DNA from: Catellatospora sichuanensis
Lineage (GTDB): Bacteria; Actinomycetota; Actinomycetes; Mycobacteriales; Micromonosporaceae
DNA: 64,000 bases
Reading direction: 5' to 3'
NCBI RefSeq assembly: GCF_007483665.1
Contig: NZ_ML660186.1
Coordinates: forward strand, 214,533-278,532
Positions 16,903 through 25,466 of this stretch are shown here, piece after piece. Within the stretch, counting starts at the first letter, position 1. Every line of letters begins with the position of its first letter. The translations under genes were made by a program, and so were the position numbers. Under the pieces are notes generated by a model, which did no database searches, had not been told where the DNA came from, and saw only the letters and a program-made list of their open reading frames with translations.

Positions 16903-18522
16903 GTGTTCCACAACGACACCCGCGACTGGTGGCACCACGCCGCCATCTACCAGGTCTACCCGCGCTCCTTCGCCGACGCGAACGGCGACGGGGTCGGCGA
17001 CCTGGCGGGTATCCGCGCCAAGCTCGGGTACCTGCACCAGCTCGGCATCAACGCCATCTGGTTCAGCCCCTGGTACCCGTCGCCGATGGCGGACGCCGGC
17101 TACGACGTGGCCGACTACCGCGACATCGACCCGTCCTTCGGCACCCTCGAAGAGGCGGAGCTGCTGATCGCGGAGGCGCACGAGCGCGACATCCGCATCA
17201 TCATCGACATCGTGCCCAACCACTGCTCCGACGCCCACGCGTGGTTCCAGCGCGCGCTGGCCGAGGGGCCGGGTTCACCGGCCCGGGACCTGTTCTGGTT
17301 CCGGGCCGGTCGGGGCGAGCACGGCGAGCTGCCGCCCAACGACTGGAACTCCATCTTCAACGGCCCCGCCTGGACGCGGGTCGCCGACGGCGAGTGGTAC
17401 CTGCACCTGTTCGCCCCCGAGCAGCCCGACCTGAACTGGGAGAACCCCCTCGTCCGGGCCGAGTTCGAGGACATCCTGCGGTTCTGGTTCGACCGCGGCA
17501 TCGACGGCATCCGCATCGACTCCGCGGCGCTGTGCGTGAAGGACCCGACGCTGGCCGACTTCGACCCGGCCGCGCCACCGACCCCGCACCCGTTCGAGGA
17601 CCGCGACGCCATCCACGACATCTACCGGTCGTGGCGCGTCATCGCCGACTCGTACGAGACCCCGCGGGCGCTCATCGGCGAGGTGCTGCTCGCCGACATC
17701 GACCGGTTCGCGCTGTACCTGCGGCCCGACGAGATGCACGCCGCGTTCAACTTCCACTTCCTGGGCTGCCCGTGGGACGCGAAGTCGCTGCGCCATTGCG
17801 TGGACGCGACGCTGGCCTCGCACGCGCCGGTCGGCGCGCCGAGCAGCTGGGTGCTGGCCAACCACGACGTCACCCGTACGGTGACCCGTTACGGCCGGGC
17901 CGACACCGGCTTCGAGCACGCCCTGCGCCAGGCCCGCCACCTCATGCCCACCGACGCGACGCTGGGCCTGCGCCGGGCCCGTGCGGCGGCGCTGCTGACC
18001 CTGGCCCTGCCCGGCTCGGTGTACGTGTACCAGGGCGAGGAGTTGGGCCTGCCCGACGTCGAGCGGCTGCCCGACGACACCCGCCAGGACCCGATCTACC
18101 ACCGCTCCGGCGGCACCGACCCGGGCCGCGACGGCTGCCGGGTGCCGCTGCCCTGGTCGGCCTCCGGTTCCTCGCACGGCTTCAGCCCTTCGGGTGCCGA
18201 GCCGGCCTGGCTTCCCCAGCCGGACTGGGCGCACCTGACCGTCGAGGCCCAGCAGGCCGACCCCGGCTCGATGCTGCGGCTCTACCAGGCGGCACTGGCG
18301 ATCCGGGGCAACGAGGCCGGGCTCGGCGACGGGCCGATGACCTGGCTGGACACCCCGGAAGAGGTGGTGGCGTTCACCCGGCCCGGCGGCTTCACCTGCG
18401 TGGTGAACCTGTCCGCCGAGCCGGTCGACCTGCCCGCGCACACCGCGGTGCTGCTGACCAGCATCGAGCTGACCGGCGGGCGACTGCCCTCGGACGCGGC
18501 TGCCTGGCTGCGCACCGTTTGA
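16903..18522 (+). CDS. GH13 alpha-glucosidase
   Basis: A 539-residue GH13 enzyme without a signal peptide, so cytosolic. Conserved regions: AIYQVYPRSFADANGDGVGD, DIVPNHCSDAHAWF (region I), DGIRIDSA with nucleophile D206 (region II), ALIGEV with acid/base E260 (region III), and ANHDVTR with D322 (region IV). This is the alpha-glucosidase/oligo-glucosidase subgroup. It starts at GTG 16903, 35 nt after the GH87 stop and after AAGGCAGG. It would hydrolyse imported alpha-gluco-oligosaccharides to glucose, completing the locus. Confidence 0.92.
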   Translation: MFHNDTRDWWHHAAIYQVYPRSFADANGDGVGDLAGIRAKLGYLHQLGINAIWFSPWYPSPMADAGYDVADYRDIDPSFGTLEEAELLIAEAHERDIRIIIDIVPNHCSDAHAWFQRALAEGPGSPARDLFWFRAGRGEHGELPPNDWNSIFNGPAWTRVADGEWYLHLFAPEQPDLNWENPLVRAEFEDILRFWFDRGIDGIRIDSAALCVKDPTLADFDPAAPPTPHPFEDRDAIHDIYRSWRVIADSYETPRALIGEVLLADIDRFALYLRPDEMHAAFNFHFLGCPWDAKSLRHCVDATLASHAPVGAPSSWVLANHDVTRTVTRYGRADTGFEHALRQARHLMPTDATLGLRRARAAALLTLALPGSVYVYQGEELGLPDVERLPDDTRQDPIYHRSGGTDPGRDGCRVPLPWSASGSSHGFSPSGAEPAWLPQPDWAHLTVEAQQADPGSMLRLYQAALAIRGNEAGLGDGPMTWLDTPEEVVAFTRPGGFTCVVNLSAEPVDLPAHTAVLLTSIELTGGRLPSDAAAWLRTV

Positions 18523-18635
18523 AAGCCGCCTGCGGCGGTGGTTGAGCGGACCACCGCCGCGGGTTCCTTCCCCACACCCGCCCATCCCGTTCCACCGCGG
18601 CCCCGCCTTCCCCCGCGGGCCGCGGCGCTCGTCAT

Positions 18636-18710
18636 GATCGCCGGACTTGCCTGGCAACCGGGCGAAAGCGCCTTCAAGATACGCACAGGTGCCAGGCAAG
18701 TCCGGCGATC
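18636..18710 (-). repeat. 75-bp dispersed palindromic element, copy 2
   Basis: GATCGCCGGACTTGCC... to ...CCGGCGATC, with arms ACTTGCCTGGCA and TGCCAGGCAAGT and internal CAAGATACGCAC. It has the same length and orientation as copy 1. It lies between the GH13 and second GH87 genes, where it could fold in the mRNA and separate their expression. Confidence 0.9.
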
Positions 18711-18750
18711 TCCGGCGGTGGGGCGGCAGACCTACTTCCAGGAGTCGCCG

Positions 18751-20520
18751 ATGTCCCGCAAGGTGTTGATCCCGCTGGCCGTGGTCGTGGTCGTGGTGGC
18801 CGGGGCCGCCGTAGCGGTCGCCTGGCCGCGGGAGGACAAGCCCGCGACCGCGCCGACGCGCCTGGCCACCGTCGGCGACATCGCCGGTCGTGGGGCGTCG
18901 CTGCCGTGGCGGGCGTACGAGGCGGAGCACGTGAGCACCGACGGCACCGTCATCGGGCCGGACCGCCGCCACGGGACGCTTGCGGGGGAGGCGTCCGGAC
19001 GGATGGCGGTCACACTCCAGCCCGGACAGCGGCTGACGGTCACCCTGACTGCCCCGGCGAACGCGGTCAACGTGCGCTTCTCGATTCCCGACAGCGCCGA
19101 CGGGCGAGGCCAGGACTCGTCGCTTCGGCTGGAGGCGGCCGAGGCGACGTTGCCGCCGCTGGCGCTGACCTCGCGCTACAGCTGGTTCTACGGCGGCTTC
19201 CCGTTCACGAACACGCCCGCCCAGGGCGGGGAGCGGCACCTGTACGACAGCGCCCGTACCCTGCTCGGCACCGACCTGCCCGCCGGCGCGACGGTCACGC
19301 TGCGCGCGGGCGAGCTGCCGACCACCCTCGACCTGGTCGAGTTCGAGCAGGTTGCGGCCCCGCTGCCGCAGCCCGCCGGGGCGCTGTCGGTGGCCGACTT
19401 CGGGGCCGACCCGAGCGGTGCGAAGCCCGCGGGCGAGGCGTTCACCAAGGCGATCGCGGCGGCCCGTGCCCAGCGGAAGGTGCTCTACGTGCCCGCGGGC
19501 CGGTACGCGGTCGGGCAGCACCTGCCGGTCGACGGCGTCACCGTGCAGGGCGCGGGCATGTGGCACACCGAGCTGCGAGGCAAGGGCGTCGGCGTCTACG
19601 GCAACCCCGCTCCGAAGCCCTCCCAACAGGTGCACGTCGCCGACCTGGCGATCCTCGGCGAGGTGGACGAGCGCGACGACCACGCGGCACTGGCCGGGAT
19701 CGGCGGTGCGCTCGGCGGCGGCTCCGTGCTGGAACGCCTGTGGATCCAGCATGTCAAGGTCGGCATGTGGCTGGACGGGCCGTTCGACGGCCTGCGCATC
19801 ACCGGCTGCCGGATCATGGACGTCACCGCCGACGGCATCAACCTGCACCAGGGCGTCAGCAACACCGTCGTCAGCGACAACCTGGTGCGCAACACCGGTG
19901 ACGACGGCATCGCCCTGTGGTCGGAGGCCGGAGCCGACGGCTTCGACGGCGAGTACGGCGCGGACCGGCAGGTCACCATCGAACGCAACACCGTGCAACT
20001 GCCGATGCTCGCCAACGGGATCGCGATGTACGGCGGCCACGACAACACGGTCCGCGAGAACGTCGTCGCCGACGTCCAGGTCGAGGGCGGCGGCATCCAC
20101 GTCGGCAACCGCTTCTCCGCGACCCTGCTGCGCGGCACCACCCGCATCGAGCGCAACACCACCCTGCGTGCCGGAGCCGATCACCCGTTCCTGGCCACCC
20201 CGGTCGCCGCGCTGTGGTTCTACGCCAAGGACGCCCCGCTCACCGGCGAGGTGCTCGTCATCGACAACGACCTCCTCGACAGCACGCACGCCGCACTCCA
20301 GGTCCTCGGTTCCTCCGTCACCAACGTGACCATCACCGACCTGCGCATCCACGGCACCGGCACCCATGTCCTCCAGGTCCAGGCCGCCGGCTCCCTCACC
20401 CTCTCCGGCCTCACCGCCGACGCCCTCGGCGCGCAACCCCTCTTCCACTGCCCCGACGCCGTCACCTTCACCCTCACCGGCACCCCCCTCACCCCCACCT
20501 ACTGCGGCCCCTTCCTGTGA
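18751..20520 (+). CDS. GH87-type glucanase, membrane-anchored or secreted
   Basis: About 589 residues. The N-terminus (KVLIPLAVVVVVVAGAAVAV) is an uncleaved-looking anchor or signal. There are no CBMs: residues 50-205 match the pre-barrel beta-sandwich of the 13907 enzyme (GRGASLPWRAYEAEHVSTDG), and 206-589 the beta-helix (LSVADFGADPSG; GAGMWHTELRG). D361, D384 and D385 (NTGDDGIALW) keep the GH87 triad spacing. AGGAG is 6 nt before ATG 18751. Being small and probably cell-bound, it may trim oligomers released by the large secreted glucanase. Substrate details are inference. Confidence 0.8.
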   Translation: MSRKVLIPLAVVVVVVAGAAVAVAWPREDKPATAPTRLATVGDIAGRGASLPWRAYEAEHVSTDGTVIGPDRRHGTLAGEASGRMAVTLQPGQRLTVTLTAPANAVNVRFSIPDSADGRGQDSSLRLEAAEATLPPLALTSRYSWFYGGFPFTNTPAQGGERHLYDSARTLLGTDLPAGATVTLRAGELPTTLDLVEFEQVAAPLPQPAGALSVADFGADPSGAKPAGEAFTKAIAAARAQRKVLYVPAGRYAVGQHLPVDGVTVQGAGMWHTELRGKGVGVYGNPAPKPSQQVHVADLAILGEVDERDDHAALAGIGGALGGGSVLERLWIQHVKVGMWLDGPFDGLRITGCRIMDVTADGINLHQGVSNTVVSDNLVRNTGDDGIALWSEAGADGFDGEYGADRQVTIERNTVQLPMLANGIAMYGGHDNTVRENVVADVQVEGGGIHVGNRFSATLLRGTTRIERNTTLRAGADHPFLATPVAALWFYAKDAPLTGEVLVIDNDLLDSTHAALQVLGSSVTNVTITDLRIHGTGTHVLQVQAAGSLTLSGLTADALGAQPLFHCPDAVTFTLTGTPLTPTYCGPFL

Positions 20521-20522
20521 AA

Positions 20523-20568
20523 GGAAGGGCACCTTCACATCGCTATGCGTTGTAGAAGGTGCCCTTCC
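20523..20568 (-). repeat. 46-bp dispersed hairpin, copy 1
   Basis: GGAAGGGCACCTTC and GAAGGTGCCCTTCC form a perfect 14-bp stem around an 18-nt loop, 2 nt after the glucanase stop. The loop is the inverted form of the loop in the copies at 41299 and 61984. It may terminate the glucan operon. Confidence 0.88.
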
Positions 20569-20680
20569 CATCCTGATCACGGCAGTGAGCTCGGTCGCCG
20601 CCCGCGTCGCGACGATGCGTGCCGCGCACGGACGGAGCGCCCGGCGGCGGCGTAACTGACGCGAAATCGGTTCGCTTTCC

Positions 20681-20714
20681 GCAAGTGGCTTGCACTCGGG
20701 TGTTCTACACTTGC
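20681..20714 (+). promoter_or_regulatory. Promoter-operator of the second LacI gene
   Basis: GCAAGTG (20681-20687) and CACTTGC (20708-20714) form an inverted repeat that overlaps a TACACT -10-like box (20706-20711). The ATG follows 6 nt later, so a leaderless, autoregulated transcript is likely. The same hexamers occur upstream of the sugar-importer operon. Confidence 0.45.
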
Positions 20715-20717
20715 GCG

Positions 20718-21713
20718 ATGGCGCGCAGGCTGGCCGAAGTGGCCCAACATGTCGGAGTCAGCGAAGCCACCGTGTCGCGGGTGCTGAACAACAAGCCCGG
20801 CATCTCCGAAGCCACCCGGGCGGCCGTGCTGTCGGCCCTCGACGTGCTCGGCTACGAGCGCCCCACCAAGCTGCGCGGCGAGCGCGCCCGGCTGGTCGGC
20901 ATCGTGCTGCCGGAGATGCAGAACCCGATCTTCCCCGGATTCGCCGAGGTCATGGCGGGTGCGCTGGCCAAGAAGGGGTTCACCCCGGTGCTGTGCGCGC
21001 GCACCGTCGACGGGGTCGCCGAGTCGGAGTACATCACCATCCTGCTGGAGCAGAACGTCTCCGGCGTGATCTTCGCCAGCGGCCTCTACCAGCAGACCCG
21101 GGCCGCGCACGAGCACTACGCGCGGTTGAGCGAGCGCGGCCTGCCCACAGTGCTGATCAACGCGAGCGCGGACGGGCTGGCGTTCCCGCGGGTGTGCACG
21201 GATGAGGAGCACGCGGTCGAGCAGGCGTACGCCCACCTGACGGCGCTCGGCCACGAACGGATCGGGCTGGTGCTCGGGCCGTCCGACCACGTGCCCTCGG
21301 CCCGCAAGCTGGCCGCCTACCGGGCCGCCCGCAAGGGCGCGCCCGAGCTGGTCGCACACGGCGCGCTCACCATGGAGGAGGGCCACGCCGCCGCCGCGCG
21401 CCTGGTCGCCGAGGGCGCGACGGGTCTGATCTGCGCCAGCGACGTGCTGGCCATCGGTGCGATGCGGGCGGTACGCCGAGCCGGCAAGCAGGTGCCCGCC
21501 GACGTGTCCGTGGTCGGCTTCGACGACTCCGGGCTGATGGCCTTCACCGACCCGCCGCTGACCACGGTGCGCCAGCCGATCGTCGCCATGGGGCAGGCCG
21601 CGGTCGCGCTGCTGCTCAGCCAGATCGACGCCGAGCAGGTGCCCGACGACGAGCTGCTGTTCGAGCCGGAGCTGGTGGTGCGCGCCTCGACCGGCCCGGC
21701 CCCGACCGCCTGA
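20718..21713 (+). CDS. LacI-family regulator of the alpha-glucan locus (second)
   Basis: About 331 residues. HTH RRLAEVAQHVGVSEATVSRV with hinge NNKPGISEATRAAVLSALDV, then the ligand domain (LVGIVLPEMQNPIFPGFAEV; VSVVGFDDSGLMAFTDPPLT). It is clearly paralogous to the regulator at 8543, with differing residues just after the recognition helix (LNNKPG versus LRGKPG), so they may bind related operators. ATG 20718 starts the HTH exactly; no Shine-Dalgarno precedes it. It closes the alpha-glucan locus. Confidence 0.92.
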   Translation: MARRLAEVAQHVGVSEATVSRVLNNKPGISEATRAAVLSALDVLGYERPTKLRGERARLVGIVLPEMQNPIFPGFAEVMAGALAKKGFTPVLCARTVDGVAESEYITILLEQNVSGVIFASGLYQQTRAAHEHYARLSERGLPTVLINASADGLAFPRVCTDEEHAVEQAYAHLTALGHERIGLVLGPSDHVPSARKLAAYRAARKGAPELVAHGALTMEEGHAAAARLVAEGATGLICASDVLAIGAMRAVRRAGKQVPADVSVVGFDDSGLMAFTDPPLTTVRQPIVAMGQAAVALLLSQIDAEQVPDDELLFEPELVVRASTGPAPTA

Positions 21714-21850
21714 CGTCCCCCGCCGTGGGCACGGCGCAGCAGGTGTCGACGAAGTTGTGCCTCGCGCCGCGGGCGTTCGGATGGCGGCAAACCCGCTGGC
21801 CGGACCGCCCCGCTGGCCGGTAACGTGCGCCGCTGCGAGAGGAGCGCGCG

Positions 21851-22204
21851 ATGACCGAGACGTTGACCCTGTGGCGGCCCACCGGCCCGAAGGAATTGGA
21901 CCTGGTGCGGGAGTCGGGCTGGCGGGCCTGGCCGCCGCGCCTGCCCGACCAGCCGATCTTCTACCCGGTGCTCAACGAGCAGTACGCCATCATGATCGCT
22001 CGTGACTGGAACGTGCCCGCGAGCGGCTCCGGCTACGTGACCCGGTTCGCGGTGGACCGGGCGTTCGCCGAGCGCTACCCGGTGCAGCAGGTCGGCGGGC
22101 GGGACATCCTCGAGCTGTGGGTGCCCGCCGAGGAGCTGGACGAGTTCAACCGGCACATCGTCGGCCTGATCGAGGTCGTGCACGAGTTCCACGCGACCGC
22201 CTGA
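21851..22204 (+). CDS. Conserved actinobacterial protein, ADP-ribosylation/crystallin J1-like
   Basis: A 117-residue soluble protein (LWRPTGPKELDLVRESGWRA, PIFYPVLNEQYAIMIARDWN, GYVTRFAVD). Proteins like this in actinobacteria are commonly annotated ADP-ribosylation/crystallin J1, but no catalytic motif of that family is visible and the function is unknown. AGAGGAG precedes ATG 21851 at good spacing. It has no obvious operon partner. Confidence 0.7.
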   Translation: MTETLTLWRPTGPKELDLVRESGWRAWPPRLPDQPIFYPVLNEQYAIMIARDWNVPASGSGYVTRFAVDRAFAERYPVQQVGGRDILELWVPAEELDEFNRHIVGLIEVVHEFHATA

Positions 22205-22231
22205 ACCCGGCAGCAGCGCGCCGCGCCTTCG

Positions 22232-23845
22232 TCAGCCCGCTTCCCGGGCGGGCGAAGGCGCGCTTGCCGCTGGTGCCATGTCTTCGGCCTGGTAGGAGGC
22301 GAGCAGGCGGGTCTCCTCGGGGTGGCGCGGGTAGTACCTGGCGACCAGGGCCATGCCGAGCAGGATGGCGAGGATCGCGGCGGAGTACGCCCAGCGGTCG
22401 CCCGCGAGGAAGGCGTTGCGGGCGCCCTCGATGATCTCGGCCGCGTGGTGCGGATAACGCTGGGCGGTGTCGGCGGCGCTCGAAAAGGACTTCTGCAGCT
22501 CGGCCACGACCGACTGGGCGATCTCCTGCGGCTGTGGCGTCTCCTGCACCTGCTTGGCGATGGACCTGGTGTAACCGAAGGTGAGCAGCGCGCCGAGCAG
22601 CGACTGCATGATCGCGCCGCCGAGATCGCGCTGCAGGTCGGCGGTGCCCGAGGCCATGCCGACCCGCCGCACCGGCACCGAGCCGGTCAGCGAGCGCGAC
22701 GCCGGGGTGCCTGCGAGCCCGATCCCGACGCCGATCAGCGCGTACGCCAGCCCGACCCGCCAGTAGGCGACGTCCTCGTGCCACAGCAGCAGCATGGTGA
22801 GGAACGCCAGCAGGCAGAACAGGTAGCCGAGCAGCAGGGTGAACCGCGAGCCGCGGCGCTCCACCAGCTTCGCCGAGTACGGCGCGAACAGCGTCATCAT
22901 CAGCGGCGAGGGCAGGATCGCCGCCCCGCCCTGCAGCGCGGTGTAGCCCAGCACGTTCTGCATGAACTGCTGCCCGATGAAGATCGCCCCCATCAGTGAG
23001 CCGAACACGATGGTGCCGGCCACGGCCGCCACCCAGAACGTGCGCCGTGCCGCGATCCTCAGGTCGTACAGCGGGTTGGCGGCTCTGCGCTGGCGCAGCA
23101 CGAACGCGATCGTCGCGGCGACGGCTATCACCGCCAGCCCGGCCGCGGCCGCTCCCGCGCCGGGGGAGGGCGCGAAGTTCACGGCGAGCACCAGGGAGCC
23201 CACCAGCACCACGGACAGCACGCCGCCGAGGTGGTCGACCGGTTCGGTGGACTCGTTGACGTGCGCCGGGACGCACCGGATCGCCAGGACCAGCGCGACG
23301 ACCGCGAGCGGCAGCGTGATCAGGAAGACCGCGCCCCACCAGAAGCGCTGCAGCGCGGCTCCGGCGAGCAGCGGGCCCATCGCGGAGATCGCGCCGCCGA
23401 TGCCCGACCACAGCGCGATCGCGCGGATGCGCGGACCGCCGCGCCACAGGGCGGCGATCAAAGCCAGGGTGGTCGGGTAGGCCATGCCCGCGGCGAGTCC
23501 GCCGAGTACGCGGGCGCACACCAGCATCACGTCCGAGGTGGAGTGCGAGGCCAGCAGGCAGGCGGGTACGGACAGGCTGATGCCGAGGATCAGCAGCAGC
23601 TTGCGGCCGTACCGGTCGCCGAATGCGCCGAGGTAGAGCACCGAGGCGGCCAGGCCCAGCGAGTAGCCGACCGCGACCAGGTTGAGCATGGTCTGCGACG
23701 AGTCGAAGGCGCGCCCGATCGCGGGCAGCGCCACGTTGGCCACGCTCAGGTTGAGGTTGGCCACCGCGGCCACCAGGATCAGCGTGCCCAGCACGAGGGC
23801 CGGGCGCGGGGGAGCCACGTCGGCGGCCGCCCTGCTCGGCGTCAT
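22232..23845 (-). CDS. MFS multidrug exporter, DHA2 (EmrB/QacA) type
   Basis: 537 residues from ATG 23845 with about 14 predicted membrane helices. MFS motif A is YLGAFGDRYGRKLLLILG; the early helix motif is ANLNLSVANVALPAIGRAFD. A soluble segment (about 465-500, rich in Gln/Ala) precedes the last helix. Relatives export drugs or metabolites with proton antiport. There is no adjacent regulator on its strand; it is convergent with the small gene at 21851. Confidence 0.9.
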   Translation of the reverse strand: MTPSRAAADVAPPRPALVLGTLILVAAVANLNLSVANVALPAIGRAFDSSQTMLNLVAVGYSLGLAASVLYLGAFGDRYGRKLLLILGISLSVPACLLASHSTSDVMLVCARVLGGLAAGMAYPTTLALIAALWRGGPRIRAIALWSGIGGAISAMGPLLAGAALQRFWWGAVFLITLPLAVVALVLAIRCVPAHVNESTEPVDHLGGVLSVVLVGSLVLAVNFAPSPGAGAAAAGLAVIAVAATIAFVLRQRRAANPLYDLRIAARRTFWVAAVAGTIVFGSLMGAIFIGQQFMQNVLGYTALQGGAAILPSPLMMTLFAPYSAKLVERRGSRFTLLLGYLFCLLAFLTMLLLWHEDVAYWRVGLAYALIGVGIGLAGTPASRSLTGSVPVRRVGMASGTADLQRDLGGAIMQSLLGALLTFGYTRSIAKQVQETPQPQEIAQSVVAELQKSFSSAADTAQRYPHHAAEIIEGARNAFLAGDRWAYSAAILAILLGMALVARYYPRHPEETRLLASYQAEDMAPAASAPSPAREAG

Positions 23846-24010
23846 CGCTCGCCTCTCGCGCCGTTTCGCCCGGCGGATGACCAGGGCGTAGCTCCACGTT
23901 ATGCGGCACCGGGCGCGGGCAGGCGCGGATTCTCCGGACCGGACGCGGGCGCTCCCGCCCGCCTGGGTTTCGCGCGAGCGATCGAGGGCGGGAGCCGTGG
24001 CCGGTCGGGA

Positions 24011-24793
24011 ATGCCGGTAACGTGGCCTGCCGTGGAAACGGATCTCGCGGAGCGGCTGCTGGCCGTGTCGGGCGTGGTGGCCGTGGTGCTGGGCGGCAGC
24101 CGGGCCCGCGGTGAGCACCGGCCGGACAGCGACACCGACCTCGGCCTGTACTACCGGGGGCCGCTCGACGTGGATGCGCTGCGTGCGCTGGCCGTGCAGG
24201 TGGCGACCGCGCATGATGTGTACCGGCCCGGCGACTGGGGGCCGTGGGTCGACGGCGGCGCCTGGCTCACCGTGGACGGCCGGGCCGTCGACTGGATCTA
24301 CCGGGACCTCGACCGGGTGCGGAGCGTGTGGGCCGACTGCCGGCAGGGCCGGTACACCGTGGAGCGGCAGGTCGGGCATCCGCTCGGGTTCTACAGCCAC
24401 GCGTATGCGGGGGAGCTGGCGCTCTGCCGGGTGCTCGCCGACCCGACCGGTGAGGTCGCCGCGCTGCGTGAGCAGGCGCTGGACTATCCGGTGGCGCTCG
24501 GGGACGCGCTGGTCGCCGCCCTGTGGGAGGCGGAGTTCTGCATCACCGGGGCGCGCAAGGTGCCGCAGGACCGGGTGTACGTCGCGGGCTGCCTGTTCCG
24601 CGCCGTCGGGGTGATGGCGCAGGCGCTGCACGGCCGCGCGGGCCGCTGGACGATCAACGAGAAGGGCATCGTCGCCTCGGCGGCCCGCCTGCCGGTCGCC
24701 CCGCCGGACTTCGCCGCGCTGGCCGAGGCGGCGGTCACCGATGTGGACGCCGCGGCGGCGTTGCTGGCGCAGGTCCGGTCCGCGACCGCCTGA
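24011..24793 (+). CDS. Nucleotidyltransferase-domain protein
   Basis: About 260 residues. The polymerase-beta nucleotidyltransferase signature is plain: VVLGGSRARGEHRPDSDTDL, with the GGSxAxG and DxD residues near 27-45. A helical C-terminal domain follows. This resembles aminoglycoside-type or stand-alone NTases that adenylylate small molecules or proteins; the substrate is unknown. GTG 24032 is an alternative start. It is divergent from the MFS exporter. Confidence 0.8.
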   Translation: MPVTWPAVETDLAERLLAVSGVVAVVLGGSRARGEHRPDSDTDLGLYYRGPLDVDALRALAVQVATAHDVYRPGDWGPWVDGGAWLTVDGRAVDWIYRDLDRVRSVWADCRQGRYTVERQVGHPLGFYSHAYAGELALCRVLADPTGEVAALREQALDYPVALGDALVAALWEAEFCITGARKVPQDRVYVAGCLFRAVGVMAQALHGRAGRWTINEKGIVASAARLPVAPPDFAALAEAAVTDVDAAAALLAQVRSATA

Positions 24794-24892
24794 CCCGGCA
24801 GGACCGTCCCCGCTGGCCACGGTTCGGCTGGGTTCGAGCCGGATCGGGGGACCTGTCTTCTCTTTCGCGGCCCGGTGGGGCACGGTGGGCAG

Positions 24893-25417
24893 GTGCACAC
24901 ACCCGGGGCCCGGCTGGACGAGATCGTGATCGTGCCGTACGACCCGCGCTGGCCGAAGCTGTTCGAAGCGCAGCGGGCGCGGGTGGCGGAAGTGCTGGCA
25001 CCGGTGCTGGTGGGAGCCGTGGAGCACATCGGCAGCACGGCGGTGCCGGGGCTGCCCGCCAAGCCGATCATCGACATGCTCGCCCGGGTCACCGACCATG
25101 CGGCGGCGGGCGCGGTGGTGACCGGGTTGGCGGCGCTCGGCTGGGTGGCCGCGCCCGAGCCGTCGGACGGCGCGCTGCGGCGGTGGTCGTACTGCTTTCC
25201 CGACGTCGCCCGGCGCAGCCACCACCTGCACGTGGTCGAGCACGTCTCGGACGGCTGGCCGACCTGGCTGGCGTTCCGGGACCGGCTGCGCGCCGACCCC
25301 GCCGCCGCGTCGGGCTACGCCGCGCTGAAGGCGGAGCTCGCCGCCCGCGACCGGCACGACCGGGTCGCCTACCGGGCGGGCAAGGCTCCCTTCATCGAGG
25401 GGGTGCTGGACTCCTGA
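24893..25417 (+). CDS. GrpB family (UPF0157) nucleotidyltransferase-like protein
   Basis: About 174 residues. IVIVPYDPRWPKLFEAQRAR, VEHIGSTAVPGLPAKPIIDM and YCFPDVARRSHHLHVVE cover the GrpB signature. The family has a nucleotidyltransferase fold and an unproven role; some members are fused to dephospho-CoA kinase. GTG 24893 gives the usual N-terminus; GTG 24875 is possible. It follows the NTase gene by about 100 nt on the same strand. Confidence 0.9.
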   Translation: MHTPGARLDEIVIVPYDPRWPKLFEAQRARVAEVLAPVLVGAVEHIGSTAVPGLPAKPIIDMLARVTDHAAAGAVVTGLAALGWVAAPEPSDGALRRWSYCFPDVARRSHHLHVVEHVSDGWPTWLAFRDRLRADPAAASGYAALKAELAARDRHDRVAYRAGKAPFIEGVLDS

Positions 25418-25466
25418 CCCGGCCTCGCAGCCGGTTACCCGATTGCCGGGGTTGACGCGGTGGGCC

